Below, in pieces: positions 43,003 through 52,131 of a stretch of DNA of 64,000 bases (its first letter is position 1; every line of letters starts with the position of its first letter). The position numbers and the translations under genes are program-made. The notes beneath the pieces are model-generated. The model ran no database searches and was not told where the DNA came from. It saw only the letters and a list, made by a program, of their open reading frames with translations. This DNA comes from Rariloculus sp965263005 (lineage in GTDB: Bacteria > Pseudomonadota > Gammaproteobacteria > Steroidobacterales > Rariloculaceae), in contig NZ_OZ253579.1 in the NCBI RefSeq assembly GCF_965263005.1, forward strand, positions 1,674,001-1,738,000, in the 5' to 3' direction.

Positions 43003-43605
43003 CTAGATGAAAAAGCCGCCGTGGCCGAAGCCGACCATGCTCATCAGCATCGGCACCGACAACAGCGTATTCGTGCGAGAAGCCAGAAACGCGACGCGGC
43101 GCGCCTTGTTGATCTCCTCCGCGGTTGCTTCGACCATGCCGAGCACCTTCTTCTGGTTAGGCCAGATCAGCACCCAGACATTGAGCAGCATGATCGTTCC
43201 GAGCCATGCGCCGACGCCGATGACCATCGCCGTCGCCGGTGCTCCTTCGTTGAGCCCGAGCATGAACGCATCGTCGAACAGGCCAAGATGCAGGAGGTAA
43301 GCCGCGCCAGACACCCAGGTGACGACCGCGCCCCAGCGGAACCACCACAGCGCGCGCGGCGCGACGTACTTCGTGATGCCTGCGCCGCCCGGTCCGCCTT
43401 CGTCGGAGGCCGCCTCGGCCAGAGCCGGTAGCTGCACGAAGTTGAAGTAATAAAGCAGCCCTATCCACGTAATGCCGGCGAGGACGTGGATCCAGACCAG
43501 GAAACTCGCGGTGTTGAAGGCGATGTCCATCGTCAGGAGTCCTATCAGGACGGCGAGGACTACGCCTGCGACTATCGTGCCGTTAACGGTGTTCAGCGGG
43601 TTCAT
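43003..43605 (-). CDS. PuuD-like membrane protein (urate hydroxylase N-terminal family)
   Basis: The 200-residue inner-membrane protein starts at ATG 43605 (the second of two adjacent ATGs). It has about four or five hydrophobic segments with FLVWIHVLAGITWIGLLYYF, RALWWFRWGAVVTWVSGAAY and MLLNVWVLIWPNQKKVLGMV. This pattern resembles the membrane part of PuuD urate oxidases. The cytochrome c domain and any purine genes are absent, so urate oxidation should not be assumed. Conserved His and Trp residues suggest haem binding. It is 86 bp upstream of nadC on the same strand. Confidence 0.7.
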   Translation of the reverse strand: MNPLNTVNGTIVAGVVLAVLIGLLTMDIAFNTASFLVWIHVLAGITWIGLLYYFNFVQLPALAEAASDEGGPGGAGITKYVAPRALWWFRWGAVVTWVSGAAYLLHLGLFDDAFMLGLNEGAPATAMVIGVGAWLGTIMLLNVWVLIWPNQKKVLGMVEATAEEINKARRVAFLASRTNTLLSVPMLMSMVGFGHGGFFI

Positions 43606-43794
43606 CAAATCTCCCTTGTGCCGACAAAGTCTTGTCTTGTGCTTATTGGAAAACCGCTCGAAAGGGGTTGCCCCCGCCCAAGGAGTCTAGAAGAATAGGC
43701 GAGACACCGGCGCAGTTCAATTAATCGGCTCGGGAATCGAGCGCGGTTTCGCTGTCCGGCCCTCGTCGGTAAATGAATGGAGGATTGACAGGGA

Positions 43795-44121
43795 ATGGAC
43801 CTCAACGATCGAATCAGAAAGCAGTTGGATGGCTATCCTGTGCTGCTCTATATGAAGGGCACGCCGGACTTTCCCCAATGCGGGTTTTCCGCTCAGACCG
43901 TCGCTGCACTGCGCGCGGTGAACGCGAAGTTCGCGTTCGTGAACATTTTCGAGGATCCCGAGGTCAGGGAAGGGCTGAAGACGTACTCGAACTGGCCGAC
44001 TTTCCCTCAGCTTTATGTCAACGGGGAGCTGATCGGCGGCTGCGACATCGCTCTTGAGCTCTACCAATCGGGCGAACTCAAGCAGATCATCGACGATGCC
44101 GCGGCCGGTCAGGCTTCATAA
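43795..44121 (+). CDS. grxD: Monothiol glutaredoxin Grx4
   Basis: The 108-residue protein transfers or stores 2Fe-2S clusters with glutathione. The monothiol active site is CGFS (cysteine 29) in TPDFPQCGFSAQTVAAL. Glutathione-binding segments are NWPTFPQLYVNGELIGGCDI. A GGAGG lies about 13 bases before the ATG. The 3' end overlaps rnt by 13 bases, a pairing common in gammaproteobacteria. Confidence 0.97.
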   Translation: MDLNDRIRKQLDGYPVLLYMKGTPDFPQCGFSAQTVAALRAVNAKFAFVNIFEDPEVREGLKTYSNWPTFPQLYVNGELIGGCDIALELYQSGELKQIIDDAAAGQAS

Positions 44122-44714
44122 ACGCCGCGGAAGCGGTTGACGATTTCGCAGAAGAGCTTCGCCGTCATTTCGGCGTCGTACAGCGATGAATGTGCCCGGT
44201 CGTCATGCCACTCGAATCCCGCGGCGGCGACGGCGCGGCTGAGCACCGTTTGACCAAACGCGACTCCCGCCAGCGTAGCCGTGTCAAAGCTCGAAAACGG
44301 ATGAAACGGGTTGCGTTTGACTTTGGCGCGCTCGACGGCGGCGTTGATGAACTGCAGATCGAAGAACGCGTTGTGACCGACGAGGATCGCGCGCTGGCAG
44401 CCCTGGGCCTTGACCTCGCTGCGGATTTCCTTGAACAGGCGGCGTAACGCTTCGCCTTCGTCGAGCGCCGGGCGAAGCGCATGGTACGGGTCGATGCCGG
44501 TCACCTGCAGGGAGGCCGGCTCAAGGTTCGCTCCCTCGAACGGTTTAACGAGGAAGCGATGACTCTCCGTGGCCCTGATGTCGCCGTCGGCGTCCACGCC
44601 GAGCAGCACGGCGGAGACCTCGAGCAGTGCATCGGTCGCGGCGTTGAAGCCGCCGGTCTCGACATCGACAACGACGGGCAGGAACCCTCTGAACCTGTTG
44701 GCGATCGCGATCAC
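44109..44714 (-). CDS. rnt: Ribonuclease T
   Basis: The 201-residue DEDDh exonuclease trims the 3' ends of tRNA and other stable RNAs. The three exonuclease motifs are PVVVDVETGGFNAATDALLE, AILVGHNAFFDLQFINAAVE and HDDRAHSSLYDAEMTAKLFC. The length and the RNase T-specific FHPFSSFDTATLAGVAFGQT are as in E. coli. It is convergent with grxD and overlaps it. Confidence 0.96.
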   Translation of the reverse strand: MIAIANRFRGFLPVVVDVETGGFNAATDALLEVSAVLLGVDADGDIRATESHRFLVKPFEGANLEPASLQVTGIDPYHALRPALDEGEALRRLFKEIRSEVKAQGCQRAILVGHNAFFDLQFINAAVERAKVKRNPFHPFSSFDTATLAGVAFGQTVLSRAVAAAGFEWHDDRAHSSLYDAEMTAKLFCEIVNRFRGVYEA

Positions 44715-44878
44715 GGTCGATGTTCGCTGGCCGGGAGTGCGTTCACGCAGACAGCTTCGCGGCCAGCGCCGCCGGCAGGCCCGGTTGACGCCGCAGCAGT
44801 TCGTGCGTGAGCCGAGCAGCCCGTAGCCTGTGCGGTCGTCAGCGCGCTGAAATCGGAGAGTTCAAGCATAGGATTGTC

Positions 44879-44907
44879 TTGACCGGTTTTCGGCAAACGC
44901 CGATCAT
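44879..44907 (+). promoter_or_regulatory. Possible sigma-70 promoter for the pyruvate dehydrogenase operon
   Basis: TTGACC at 44879-44884 and GATCAT at 44902-44907 are separated by 17 bases. The boxes closely resemble those before the SnoaL-like gene. If used, the aceE transcript would have an untranslated leader of about 310 bases containing the inverted repeat pair. No PdhR site was recognised. Confidence 0.35.
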
Positions 44908-44994
44908 AGCGCCGTCATGAAGTGGGCCCGACATCGGCTGGCATAGCGGGCCGCATCCTAGCAGGAGCACGTTGTGAATTCACTTTGGCCGTCT

Positions 44995-45188
44995 AGCAGC
45001 CCGTGGCAAGAGTCCGGCTGCATGGGGCGGAAGACCGCCTCGCCGAAGACGGCTGATCAACCGCCGATGCATCCCACCCGGCGGCGTTGCTCGTCGCTCT
45101 ACTATTCCCGATATTTTCGCTGCTCGCGCCTTGCCGGGCGGGCGCCTCGACGGTCTCGATGCGACGCCGGACTTTTGCCACGGGCTGC
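44995..45188. repeat. Segment bounded by 23-base inverted repeats (possible MITE or long leader hairpin)
   Basis: Bases 44995-45017 and 45166-45188 are inverted copies of each other with one mismatch in 23. The 148 bases between contain no clear gene. The size and end structure fit a miniature inverted-repeat element. Alternatively the arms could pair in the aceE leader RNA. No obvious target duplication flanks it. Confidence 0.6.
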
Positions 45189-45224
45189 GAGGGCCGCCGC
45201 ATACCGACGCGGTAAGCGGTAGCC

Positions 45225-47909
45225 GTGGCGAGCGCGCGACCACTGCCGTTAGTAGGTGTTCCGGCGGACGATCCCGATGCCGAGGAAACGCAGGAGTGGC
45301 TTGAGTCGATCGACTCGGTGCTGCGCGTTCACGGTGCCGAGCGCGCGCATTATCTTCTGGAGCGCATGATCGATCACGCGCGGCGCTCAGGCGCGTACCT
45401 GCCATACAGTCCGAATACGGCGTACCTGAACACGATCCCCGTCGGGCAACAGCCCCAGTACCCGGGCGACCGGCTCATCGAGCGGCGTATCGAAGCCTAT
45501 ATACGCTGGAACGCCATGGCGATGGTCGTGCATGCGAACCGCAAGAGCTCCGAATACGGCGGCCATATCGCAAGCTACGCATCGTCGGCAACGCTGCACG
45601 AAGTCGGCTTCAATCACTTCTGGCGGGCGCCCACAGCCGATCACGGCGGCGACCTCGTCTATTTTCAGGGCCATTCCTCGCCGGGCATCTACGCACGCGC
45701 TTTTCTCGAGGACAGGCTGACCGAGGAGCAGCTCGAGCACTTTCGTCAGGAGGTTGTGGGCTCGGGCCTGTCTTCCTATCCGCATCCCTGGTTGATGCCC
45801 GACTTCTGGCAGTTCCCGACCGTGTCGATGGGGCTCGGTCCGCTGATGGCCATCTATCAGGCGCGCTTCATGCGCTATCTCGAGCATCGCGGCATCCTGC
45901 CCGCGCAGGACCGTAAGGTCTGGTGCCTGCTCGGCGACGGCGAGACCGACGAGCCCGAAGCCATGGGTGCGATCACGATGCCCGTGCGCGAGAAGCTCGA
46001 CAACCTGATATTCGTCATCAACTGCAACCTGCAGCGGCTCGACGGACCCGTTCGCGGCAACGGCAAGATCATTCAGGAACTCGAAGCGGCCTATCAAGGC
46101 GCCGGCTGGAACGTCCTCAAGGTGGTCTGGGGTTCGCGCTGGGACGCGCTGCTGGCCAGGGACAGTCTCGGTGTGCTGCGCCGGACGATGGAAGAATGCG
46201 TCGACGGTGAGTACCAGAATTTCAAGGCCAAGAGCGGCGCCTACACGCGAGAGCACTTCTTCGGCCGGGACCCGACTCTCAGGGAGATGGTTGCGCATCT
46301 GTCGGACAGCGATATCTGGCGCCTCAATCGCGGCGGCCATGACGCCCTCAAGGTCTATGCCGCGTACCACAACGCCGTCCATCACAAGGACCGGCCGACC
46401 GTGATCCTCGCCAAGACCGTCAAGGGTTACGGCATGGGTGCGGCCGGCGAAGGGCAGAACATCACACATCAGAAGAAGAAGCTCGACGAGGACGATCTCA
46501 GAGCGTTCCGGGACCGGTTCAGGCTGCCGATTCAAGATGAGGATCTGGCCGAGCTGCCCTATGCCAAACCACCCGGAGACAGCGAGGAAATCCGCTACCT
46601 CAAGGAGTCCCGGGCGCGGCTCGGCGGCTGGCTGCCGGCGCGCCGAACCGAGTACGCGCCGGTCGACGTTCCCGAGTTGGAGTTCTTTCGTGCGCAGCTC
46701 GACGGCAGCGGCAAGCGCACGATATCGACGACGATGGCCCTGGTGCGCATGCTGAGCGCGCTGGCCCGGCACAAGACCATCGGCCGGCACATCGTGCCGA
46801 TCGTGCCCGACGAGGCGCGCACCTTCGGCATGGAAGGCATGTTCCGCCAGATCGGCATCTACTCTTCGGTCGGCCAGCTCTATACGCCGCAGGACGCAGA
46901 TCAGCTCAGCTACTACCGTGAGGCCGTCAAGGGCCAGATTCTGGAGGAGGGCATCAACGAAGCCGGGTCCTATTGTTCGTGGATCGCCGCGGGAACGGCG
47001 TATGCGAACCACGGCGTGCAAATGATACCGGTCTATATCTTCTATTCGATGTTCGGCTTTCAGCGGGTCGGAGACTTCGCCTGGGCCGGCGGCGACATGC
47101 AGGCGCGCGGATTTTTGATCGGAGCGACAGCCGGCCGAACGACGCTCGCCGGCGAAGGCCTGCAGCATCAGGACGGGCACAGCCAGCTCGTGGCGACGAC
47201 GATACCGAACTGCAGAGCCTACGATCCCTGCTATGCGTACGAACTCGCCGTCATCGTGCAGGACGGGCTGCAGCGCATGTGCGCGGAACAGGAGAACATT
47301 TTCTACTACATCACCTGCATGAACGAAAACTACGTTCAACCGCCGATGCCGGCCGGCGTCGAGGAAGGCATTTTGCGGGGGATGTATCTGCTCAAGACTG
47401 GCGGCCCGGGCGAGACTCGTCTGCAGTTGCTGGGCTCCGGCACGATTCTGCGCGAAGTGCTCGCCGCCGCCGAGATGCTCGAGCAGCGATTCGGTGTGCC
47501 GGCCGACGTATGGAGCGTAACGAGCTTCAGCGAGCTTCGCCGCGAGGCGCTCGCCATCGAGCGCTGGAACGAGCGCCATCCCGAGGACGAGCCGCGCGTG
47601 AGCAGTGTCGCCGAATGTTTCGCCGACAGGGACGGCCCGTTCGTCGCGGCGACCGACTATATCAAGACCGTGCCGGATCAGATTCGTCAGTGGGTCCCGG
47701 GAAGCTACGCCGTGCTTGGCACGGACGGCTACGGCAGAAGCGATTCCCGCGCGGCGCTGCGTGAGTTCTTCGAAGTGGACCGCAAGTCCATCGTCATCTC
47801 GGCCCTGAAGGCGCTCGTCGATCGAGGCGCGTTGGAGCGCCACAACCTGAGCCGAGCGATTGCCGAGCTCGGCATCGATCCCGGGAAACGCGATCCCGTC
47901 GATCTGTAA
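45225..47909 (+). CDS. aceE: Pyruvate dehydrogenase E1 component (homodimeric type)
   Basis: The 894-residue enzyme decarboxylates pyruvate and acetylates the lipoyl group of E2. It starts at GTG 45225. The TPP motif is WCLLGDGETDEPEAMGAITM with the asparagine in FVINCNLQRLDGPV. Other family regions are GHIASYASSATLHEVGFNHF, KTVKGYGMGAAGEGQNITHQ and EEGINEAGSYCSWIAAGTAY. Length matches E. coli AceE (887). aceF begins 22 bases after the stop. Confidence 0.97.
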   Translation: MASARPLPLVGVPADDPDAEETQEWLESIDSVLRVHGAERAHYLLERMIDHARRSGAYLPYSPNTAYLNTIPVGQQPQYPGDRLIERRIEAYIRWNAMAMVVHANRKSSEYGGHIASYASSATLHEVGFNHFWRAPTADHGGDLVYFQGHSSPGIYARAFLEDRLTEEQLEHFRQEVVGSGLSSYPHPWLMPDFWQFPTVSMGLGPLMAIYQARFMRYLEHRGILPAQDRKVWCLLGDGETDEPEAMGAITMPVREKLDNLIFVINCNLQRLDGPVRGNGKIIQELEAAYQGAGWNVLKVVWGSRWDALLARDSLGVLRRTMEECVDGEYQNFKAKSGAYTREHFFGRDPTLREMVAHLSDSDIWRLNRGGHDALKVYAAYHNAVHHKDRPTVILAKTVKGYGMGAAGEGQNITHQKKKLDEDDLRAFRDRFRLPIQDEDLAELPYAKPPGDSEEIRYLKESRARLGGWLPARRTEYAPVDVPELEFFRAQLDGSGKRTISTTMALVRMLSALARHKTIGRHIVPIVPDEARTFGMEGMFRQIGIYSSVGQLYTPQDADQLSYYREAVKGQILEEGINEAGSYCSWIAAGTAYANHGVQMIPVYIFYSMFGFQRVGDFAWAGGDMQARGFLIGATAGRTTLAGEGLQHQDGHSQLVATTIPNCRAYDPCYAYELAVIVQDGLQRMCAEQENIFYYITCMNENYVQPPMPAGVEEGILRGMYLLKTGGPGETRLQLLGSGTILREVLAAAEMLEQRFGVPADVWSVTSFSELRREALAIERWNERHPEDEPRVSSVAECFADRDGPFVAATDYIKTVPDQIRQWVPGSYAVLGTDGYGRSDSRAALREFFEVDRKSIVISALKALVDRGALERHNLSRAIAELGIDPGKRDPVDL

Positions 47910-47931
47910 CGCGGCGCAAGCGCTCACTATT

Positions 47932-49281
47932 GTGCAAGTAATCGTTCCCGATCTCGGTGATTTTTCCGATGTGGAAGTCATCGAGGTGCTCGTCGCGCCC
48001 GGTGACGAAGTCGCGCCCGAAGACGCGTTGATCACACTGGAGACCGACAAGGCGGCGATGGATGTGCCGTCGCCCGTCTCAGGCACGGTCGTCGAGCTCA
48101 AGGTCAAGGTCGGCGATCAGGTCAACGCCGGGGACGAGGTCCTGCGGTTGCGTCCGAGCGCCGGTGCGTCCGGGTCCGAGCCTCGGCCGGAGCCGGCCGA
48201 ACGCGTGGCGGAGCCTGGGGCGGAATCGGCAACCGGGCTGACGATGGGTCCTGCGGCCGGGTCGGCGACCGCCAGGCCGACAACGCAACCGGCGGTCGCG
48301 CCGACGACCTCGTCGCCGCCGCCCGAACGCCGCGCGGCCCCGGGCCGGGCCGCGATGGTCGATGAGGCCGGTTTCTCGCGAGCCCACGCAAGCCCGTCGG
48401 TGCGCAAGCTCGCGCGCGAGCTCGGCGTAGACCTCGCCCGCGTGACGGGCAGCGCCCCGAAAGGCCGCGTGACGGCGAACGACGTCAAAGTCTACGTCAA
48501 GGCGGTCATGATAGGCGGGATCGGTGCGGCCAGCGCGCCCCTGCCGAGCGTGCCCGATGTCGACTTCGCCAGATACGGGCCCGTGGAGCTCACGCCGCTA
48601 AGCCGGATCCAACGGATATCGGGCCCTCGGCTGCACGCGAGCTGGGTCAATATTCCGCACGTCACCCAGCACGACGAAGCCGACATCACCGAGCTTGAGG
48701 AAAAGCGCCGGGCACTTGCCGAACAGGCCGCCGAGCGCGGCATCAGGCTCACGCCGCTCGCGTTTGTGCTGCGCGCGTGCGTGTTGACGCTGGAGGAGTT
48801 TCCTCGCTTCAAGGCATCGCTCGCCGCGGATGGCGAGCGGCTGGTCATGAAGCACTACATGCACATCGGTTTCGCGGCGGATACGCCGAACGGTCTCGTC
48901 GTGCCCGTGATTCGGGACGCGGATCGAAAAGACGTCCATGAGCTCGCACAAGCGCTTGCCGAGCTGAGCGCGCGGGCGCGGGATGGCAAGCTCAAGGCCG
49001 ACGACATGCAGGGCGGCGTGTTCACGGTCTCGAGTCTCGGTGGCATTGGCGGCAGTTTTTTCACGCCCGTCATCAACGCGCCCGAGGTCGCGATCCTGGG
49101 CGTGTCGCGCAGCGTATGGAAGCCGGTGCTTCGCGGCCGCGAGTTTGAGCCGCGGCTGCACTTGCCGCTATCGCTGTCCTACGACCATCGCGTCATCGAC
49201 GGCGCTGCCGCTGTCCGCTTCACGACGAGGCTCGCCGAACGGCTCGGTCAAGTGCAACGGCTGCTTGAGGCTGCCGCGTGA
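47932..49281 (+). CDS. aceF: Pyruvate dehydrogenase E2 (dihydrolipoyl acetyltransferase)
   Basis: The 449-residue core subunit transfers acetyl groups to CoA. GTG 47932 gives a proper lipoyl domain start (VIVPDLGDFSDVEVIEVLVA). A single lipoyl domain has its lysine (residue 40) in ETDKAAMDV. A Pro/Ala/Thr-rich linker follows. The E1/E3-binding domain is at about 154-186 (SPSVRKLARELGVDLARVTG). The catalytic domain ends with YDHRVIDGAAAVRF. E. coli AceF has three lipoyl domains; one is common elsewhere. Confidence 0.96.
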   Translation: MQVIVPDLGDFSDVEVIEVLVAPGDEVAPEDALITLETDKAAMDVPSPVSGTVVELKVKVGDQVNAGDEVLRLRPSAGASGSEPRPEPAERVAEPGAESATGLTMGPAAGSATARPTTQPAVAPTTSSPPPERRAAPGRAAMVDEAGFSRAHASPSVRKLARELGVDLARVTGSAPKGRVTANDVKVYVKAVMIGGIGAASAPLPSVPDVDFARYGPVELTPLSRIQRISGPRLHASWVNIPHVTQHDEADITELEEKRRALAEQAAERGIRLTPLAFVLRACVLTLEEFPRFKASLAADGERLVMKHYMHIGFAADTPNGLVVPVIRDADRKDVHELAQALAELSARARDGKLKADDMQGGVFTVSSLGGIGGSFFTPVINAPEVAILGVSRSVWKPVLRGREFEPRLHLPLSLSYDHRVIDGAAAVRFTTRLAERLGQVQRLLEAAA

Positions 49282-50711
49282 GCGCAGCCGCGCGACGCCG
49301 TCAGCTCGTCGTGCTTGGCGCCGGCCCCGGCGGCTATACGGCGGCTTTTCGCGCCGCGGACCTCGGCATGAACGTCACGCTCGTCGAACGGTGGCCAGAG
49401 CTCGGCGGCGTGTGTCTCAATGTCGGCTGCATTCCGTCCAAGGCGCTGCTCCACGCCGCGCGCGTCGTCGAGGAAGCAAGAGACGCCCGCGAGTTCGGGA
49501 TCGAATTCGGTCGTGCCAGGGTCGATCCGCGCAAGCTCACGGCCTGGAAGGACCGTATCGTCGGCCAGTTGACGAAAGGCTTGGCCGATCTCGCAAAACG
49601 CCGCGGGATCGATGTCGTGACCGGTGCCGGACGGCTGACGTCCGCCCACACGCTCAAGCTCGAACACGCCGGCCGGACGAGCGAGCTCGAATTCGAGCAG
49701 TGCATCATCGCCGCGGGCTCAGAGCCGATCCGGATGCCCGGTGTGCCTGACGATCCGCGGATCATGGATTCGACCGGCGCACTCGAACTCGACGAGTTGC
49801 CCGAGCGGCTGCTCGTCGTCGGTGGCGGCATCATCGGGCTCGAAATGGCTACCGTCTACGAGGCGCTCGGCGTCGCCGTGTCGGTCGTCGAGCTCACCGA
49901 GACGTTGATTCCGGGTTGCGACCGCGATCTCGTCAAGCCGCTCGAAAAGCGCATCGGCAAGCGCTACGAGGCGATCATGCTCGGGATTCGCGTGACGGAC
50001 ATGGAAGCTGCCGCGGACGGTATCACCGTGCGTTTCGCCGGCGCCGCGGCGCCCGCCGAAGCGCAGACCTACGATCGGGTGCTCGTCGCGGTCGGGCGCC
50101 GGCCGAACGGCGGCCGAATCGGCGCGGAGAACGCCGGTCTCGCGGTCGACGAGCGCGGTTTCATTGGCGTGGACAAGCAGATGCGGACCAGCCTCCACCA
50201 CATCTACGCGATCGGCGACATCGTCGGTCCGCCGCTGCTCGCGCACAAGGCAACGCATGAAGGCAAGGTCGCAGCCGAAGTCGCGGCCGGCCTGAAGAGC
50301 TACTTCGACGCACGCGCCGTGCCTTCCGTGGCCTATACCGATCCCGAGATCGCCTGGGTCGGATCGAGCGAGGATGAAGCGAAGGCCGGCGGCGTTGCCT
50401 ACCGAAAAGGCGTCTTTCCCTGGGCGGCCAGCGGCCGCTCGTTGACGCTCGGGCGCTCGGAAGGCTTGACGAAGCTGCTGTTCGAGGAATCGACCGGCCG
50501 CTTGCTCGGAGCCGGTATCGTCGGTCCGAACGCGGGCGAGCTCATCGCCGAAGCCACGCTCGCGATCGAGATGGGTTGTAACGCCGAGGATATCGGGCTG
50601 ACCGTACACGCTCACCCGACGTTATCCGAAACGGTGGCATTCGCGGCCGAAACGGCGGCTGGGACGATCACGGATCTGTACATCCCGAAGCCACGCAAAC
50701 CTGCCGCTTGA
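49278..50711 (+). CDS. lpdA: Dihydrolipoyl dehydrogenase (E3)
   Basis: The 477-residue flavoprotein reoxidises the E2 lipoyl group with NAD+. GTG 49278 overlaps the aceF stop (GTGA). The FAD motif is VVLGAGPGGYTAAFRAADLG and the redox disulfide lies in GGVCLNVGCIPSKAL (cysteines 46 and 51). The NAD-binding region is LLVVGGGIIGLEMATVYEAL, and the active-site His-Glu is in TVHAHPTLSETVAF. It is the third gene of the operon. Confidence 0.97.
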   Translation: MSAAARRRQLVVLGAGPGGYTAAFRAADLGMNVTLVERWPELGGVCLNVGCIPSKALLHAARVVEEARDAREFGIEFGRARVDPRKLTAWKDRIVGQLTKGLADLAKRRGIDVVTGAGRLTSAHTLKLEHAGRTSELEFEQCIIAAGSEPIRMPGVPDDPRIMDSTGALELDELPERLLVVGGGIIGLEMATVYEALGVAVSVVELTETLIPGCDRDLVKPLEKRIGKRYEAIMLGIRVTDMEAAADGITVRFAGAAAPAEAQTYDRVLVAVGRRPNGGRIGAENAGLAVDERGFIGVDKQMRTSLHHIYAIGDIVGPPLLAHKATHEGKVAAEVAAGLKSYFDARAVPSVAYTDPEIAWVGSSEDEAKAGGVAYRKGVFPWAASGRSLTLGRSEGLTKLLFEESTGRLLGAGIVGPNAGELIAEATLAIEMGCNAEDIGLTVHAHPTLSETVAFAAETAAGTITDLYIPKPRKPAA

Positions 50712-50827
50712 GCGATACGGGCACGCAGGTGGCAGGTCAGCCAGGCAACTGGGCTCAGCGGTACTTCCGCATCTCGCGCGGCACAGCACCGAAATCGCGA
50801 TTTGAGACGAGACAGGCGCGAGGCCGT

Positions 50828-51463
50828 TCAGGCAGGCGTCTTGTGGCGGTAGTCGCACAAATCGGCAATGAGGCAGTCGACGCAAGCCGGTTTGTACGCT
50901 TTGCAGACGTAGCGTCCGTGCAGGATCAGCCAATGATGCGCGTCTTTCTTGAACTCGTCCGGCGTGACCTTGAGCAACTTCTCCTCGACATCCCGAACGT
51001 TCTTGCCGGGCGCGAGTCCGGTCCGGTTCGAGACGCGGAAGATGTGAGTGTCTACCGCAATCGTCGGCTCTCCGAACGCCGTGTTCAACACGACGTTGGC
51101 TGTCTTGCGGCCGACGCCGGGTAACGCCTCGAGCGAACCGCGCTCCCGCGGCACCTGTCCGCCGTGCTCGTCGAGGAGGATCCGGCACGCCTTCATGATG
51201 TTGCTGGCCTTGCTGTTGTAGAGGCCGATCGTCCTGATGTAGTGCTTCAGTTGCTCCTCGCCGAGCTCGAGAATTGCGGTGGGCGTTGCCGCAACCTTGA
51301 ACAGCTCCGCCGTCGCCTTGTTGACGCTTACGTCGGTCGCCTGAGCTGAGAGGATCACAGCGACGAGCAATTCGAACTCGGAGCCGTAGTTGAGCTCCGT
51401 CGTCGGGGTCGGGTTGCCGTGCGCGAGCCGCCGATAGATCTCCGCTCGCCCCAGGGCGTTCAC
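50828..51463 (-). CDS. nth: Endonuclease III
   Basis: The 211-residue DNA glycosylase/AP lyase removes oxidised pyrimidines. The helix-hairpin-helix is LEALPGVGRKTANVVLNTAF, with the catalytic lysine in TIGLYNSKASNIMKACRIL and the aspartate in IAVDTHIFRVSNRTG. The 4Fe-4S ligands are in CKAYKPACVDCLIADLC near the C-terminus. It starts four bases inside the rnfE end (ATGA), the same order as in E. coli. Confidence 0.97.
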   Translation of the reverse strand: MNALGRAEIYRRLAHGNPTPTTELNYGSEFELLVAVILSAQATDVSVNKATAELFKVAATPTAILELGEEQLKHYIRTIGLYNSKASNIMKACRILLDEHGGQVPRERGSLEALPGVGRKTANVVLNTAFGEPTIAVDTHIFRVSNRTGLAPGKNVRDVEEKLLKVTPDEFKKDAHHWLILHGRYVCKAYKPACVDCLIADLCDYRHKTPA

Positions 51464-52131
51464 AGGCGCCGCGCCCGCGCGGGCCGCATCCGGCGCACCG
51501 GCGCTTTGGCCTTGTCATCGAGCAGGTTGCGTAACGCGAGCACCGCCGCGAGTCCGAAAAAGGCGCCGGGCGGCAGCACGGCGACGAGCATGCCGTCGAA
51601 CGGCAGATCGATCATGAGCCCCTCGGCCCATGGGCCGACCAGCAGATCGAGCCCGGCCAGCAGCGTGCCTTGACCGACTACTTCCCTGATGCCGCCGAGC
51701 ACGACCAGGACGCCGCAGAACCCGAGTCCCGTCGCGACGCCCGCGAGCAGCGATTCGCCCACGGGACGCCGGCTCGCAACGGTCTCCGCCTGAGCGAGAA
51801 TCGCGCAGTTTGTGATGATCAGCGGGATAAACAGGCCGAGGATCTCATGCAGTTCGAACAGCAGGGCGTTGGTCAGCAGGTCGATGCACGTGACGATAGA
51901 GGCGATGATCAGCACGAACATCGGGATACGGACCACGGGTATGAGCGAGCGCCGCATCATCGACACGATCGTGTTCGTCGTCGCGACGACGGCAAGCGTG
52001 GCGAGCCCGAGTGTCAGGCCGTTGACCAGGGTCGTCGTGACGGCGAGCAACGGGCACAAGCCCAGCAGTTGCACGAGCGCCGGGTTATTGCGCCACAGTC
52101 CGCCAAGCACGAGAGCCTTGACCCTACTCAT
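51460..52131 (-). CDS. rnfE: Electron transport complex subunit RnfE
   Basis: The 223-residue inner-membrane subunit starts at ATG 52131, overlapping rnfG by eight bases. Signature segments are GGLWRNNPALVQLLGLCPLL, TTTLVNGLTLGLATLAVVAT, IPLIITNCAILAQAE and LPPGAFFGLAAVLALRN. It is homologous to NqrD. Rnf couples electron flow between ferredoxin and NAD(H) to ion movement. Confidence 0.95.
   Translation of the reverse strand: MSRVKALVLGGLWRNNPALVQLLGLCPLLAVTTTLVNGLTLGLATLAVVATTNTIVSMMRRSLIPVVRIPMFVLIIASIVTCIDLLTNALLFELHEILGLFIPLIITNCAILAQAETVASRRPVGESLLAGVATGLGFCGVLVVLGGIREVVGQGTLLAGLDLLVGPWAEGLMIDLPFDGMLVAVLPPGAFFGLAAVLALRNLLDDKAKAPVRRMRPARARRL

Larger units (their letters stand above)
44715..45224 (+). 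other. 510-base intergenic region ahead of aceE
   Basis: It holds a possible promoter (44879-44907) and a 194-base segment bounded by 23-base inverted repeats (44995-45188). Short minus-strand frames are present, one overlapping the rnt start by four bases (44711-44896). Their composition is not convincing and they look like antisense or decayed sequence. No tRNA or protein gene is supported. Confidence 0.5.

Noticed and set aside
44711..44896. A 61-codon minus-strand frame overlapping the rnt start by four bases
   Set aside because: The overlap looks like coupling, but the composition is Ala/Thr/Gly noise and another frame reads more protein-like at its end. At most it is a decayed remnant.
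45387..48107. A 906-codon open frame on the minus strand opposite aceE and the start of aceF
   Set aside because: It mirrors the strong third-position GC bias of aceE, has no recognisable domain, and the plus-strand protein is unmistakable.
50792..50803. A 12-base palindrome (AAATCGCGATTT) between lpdA and nth
   Set aside because: Too short and without a loop or U-tract to be called a terminator; such palindromes are expected by chance in 64 kb.
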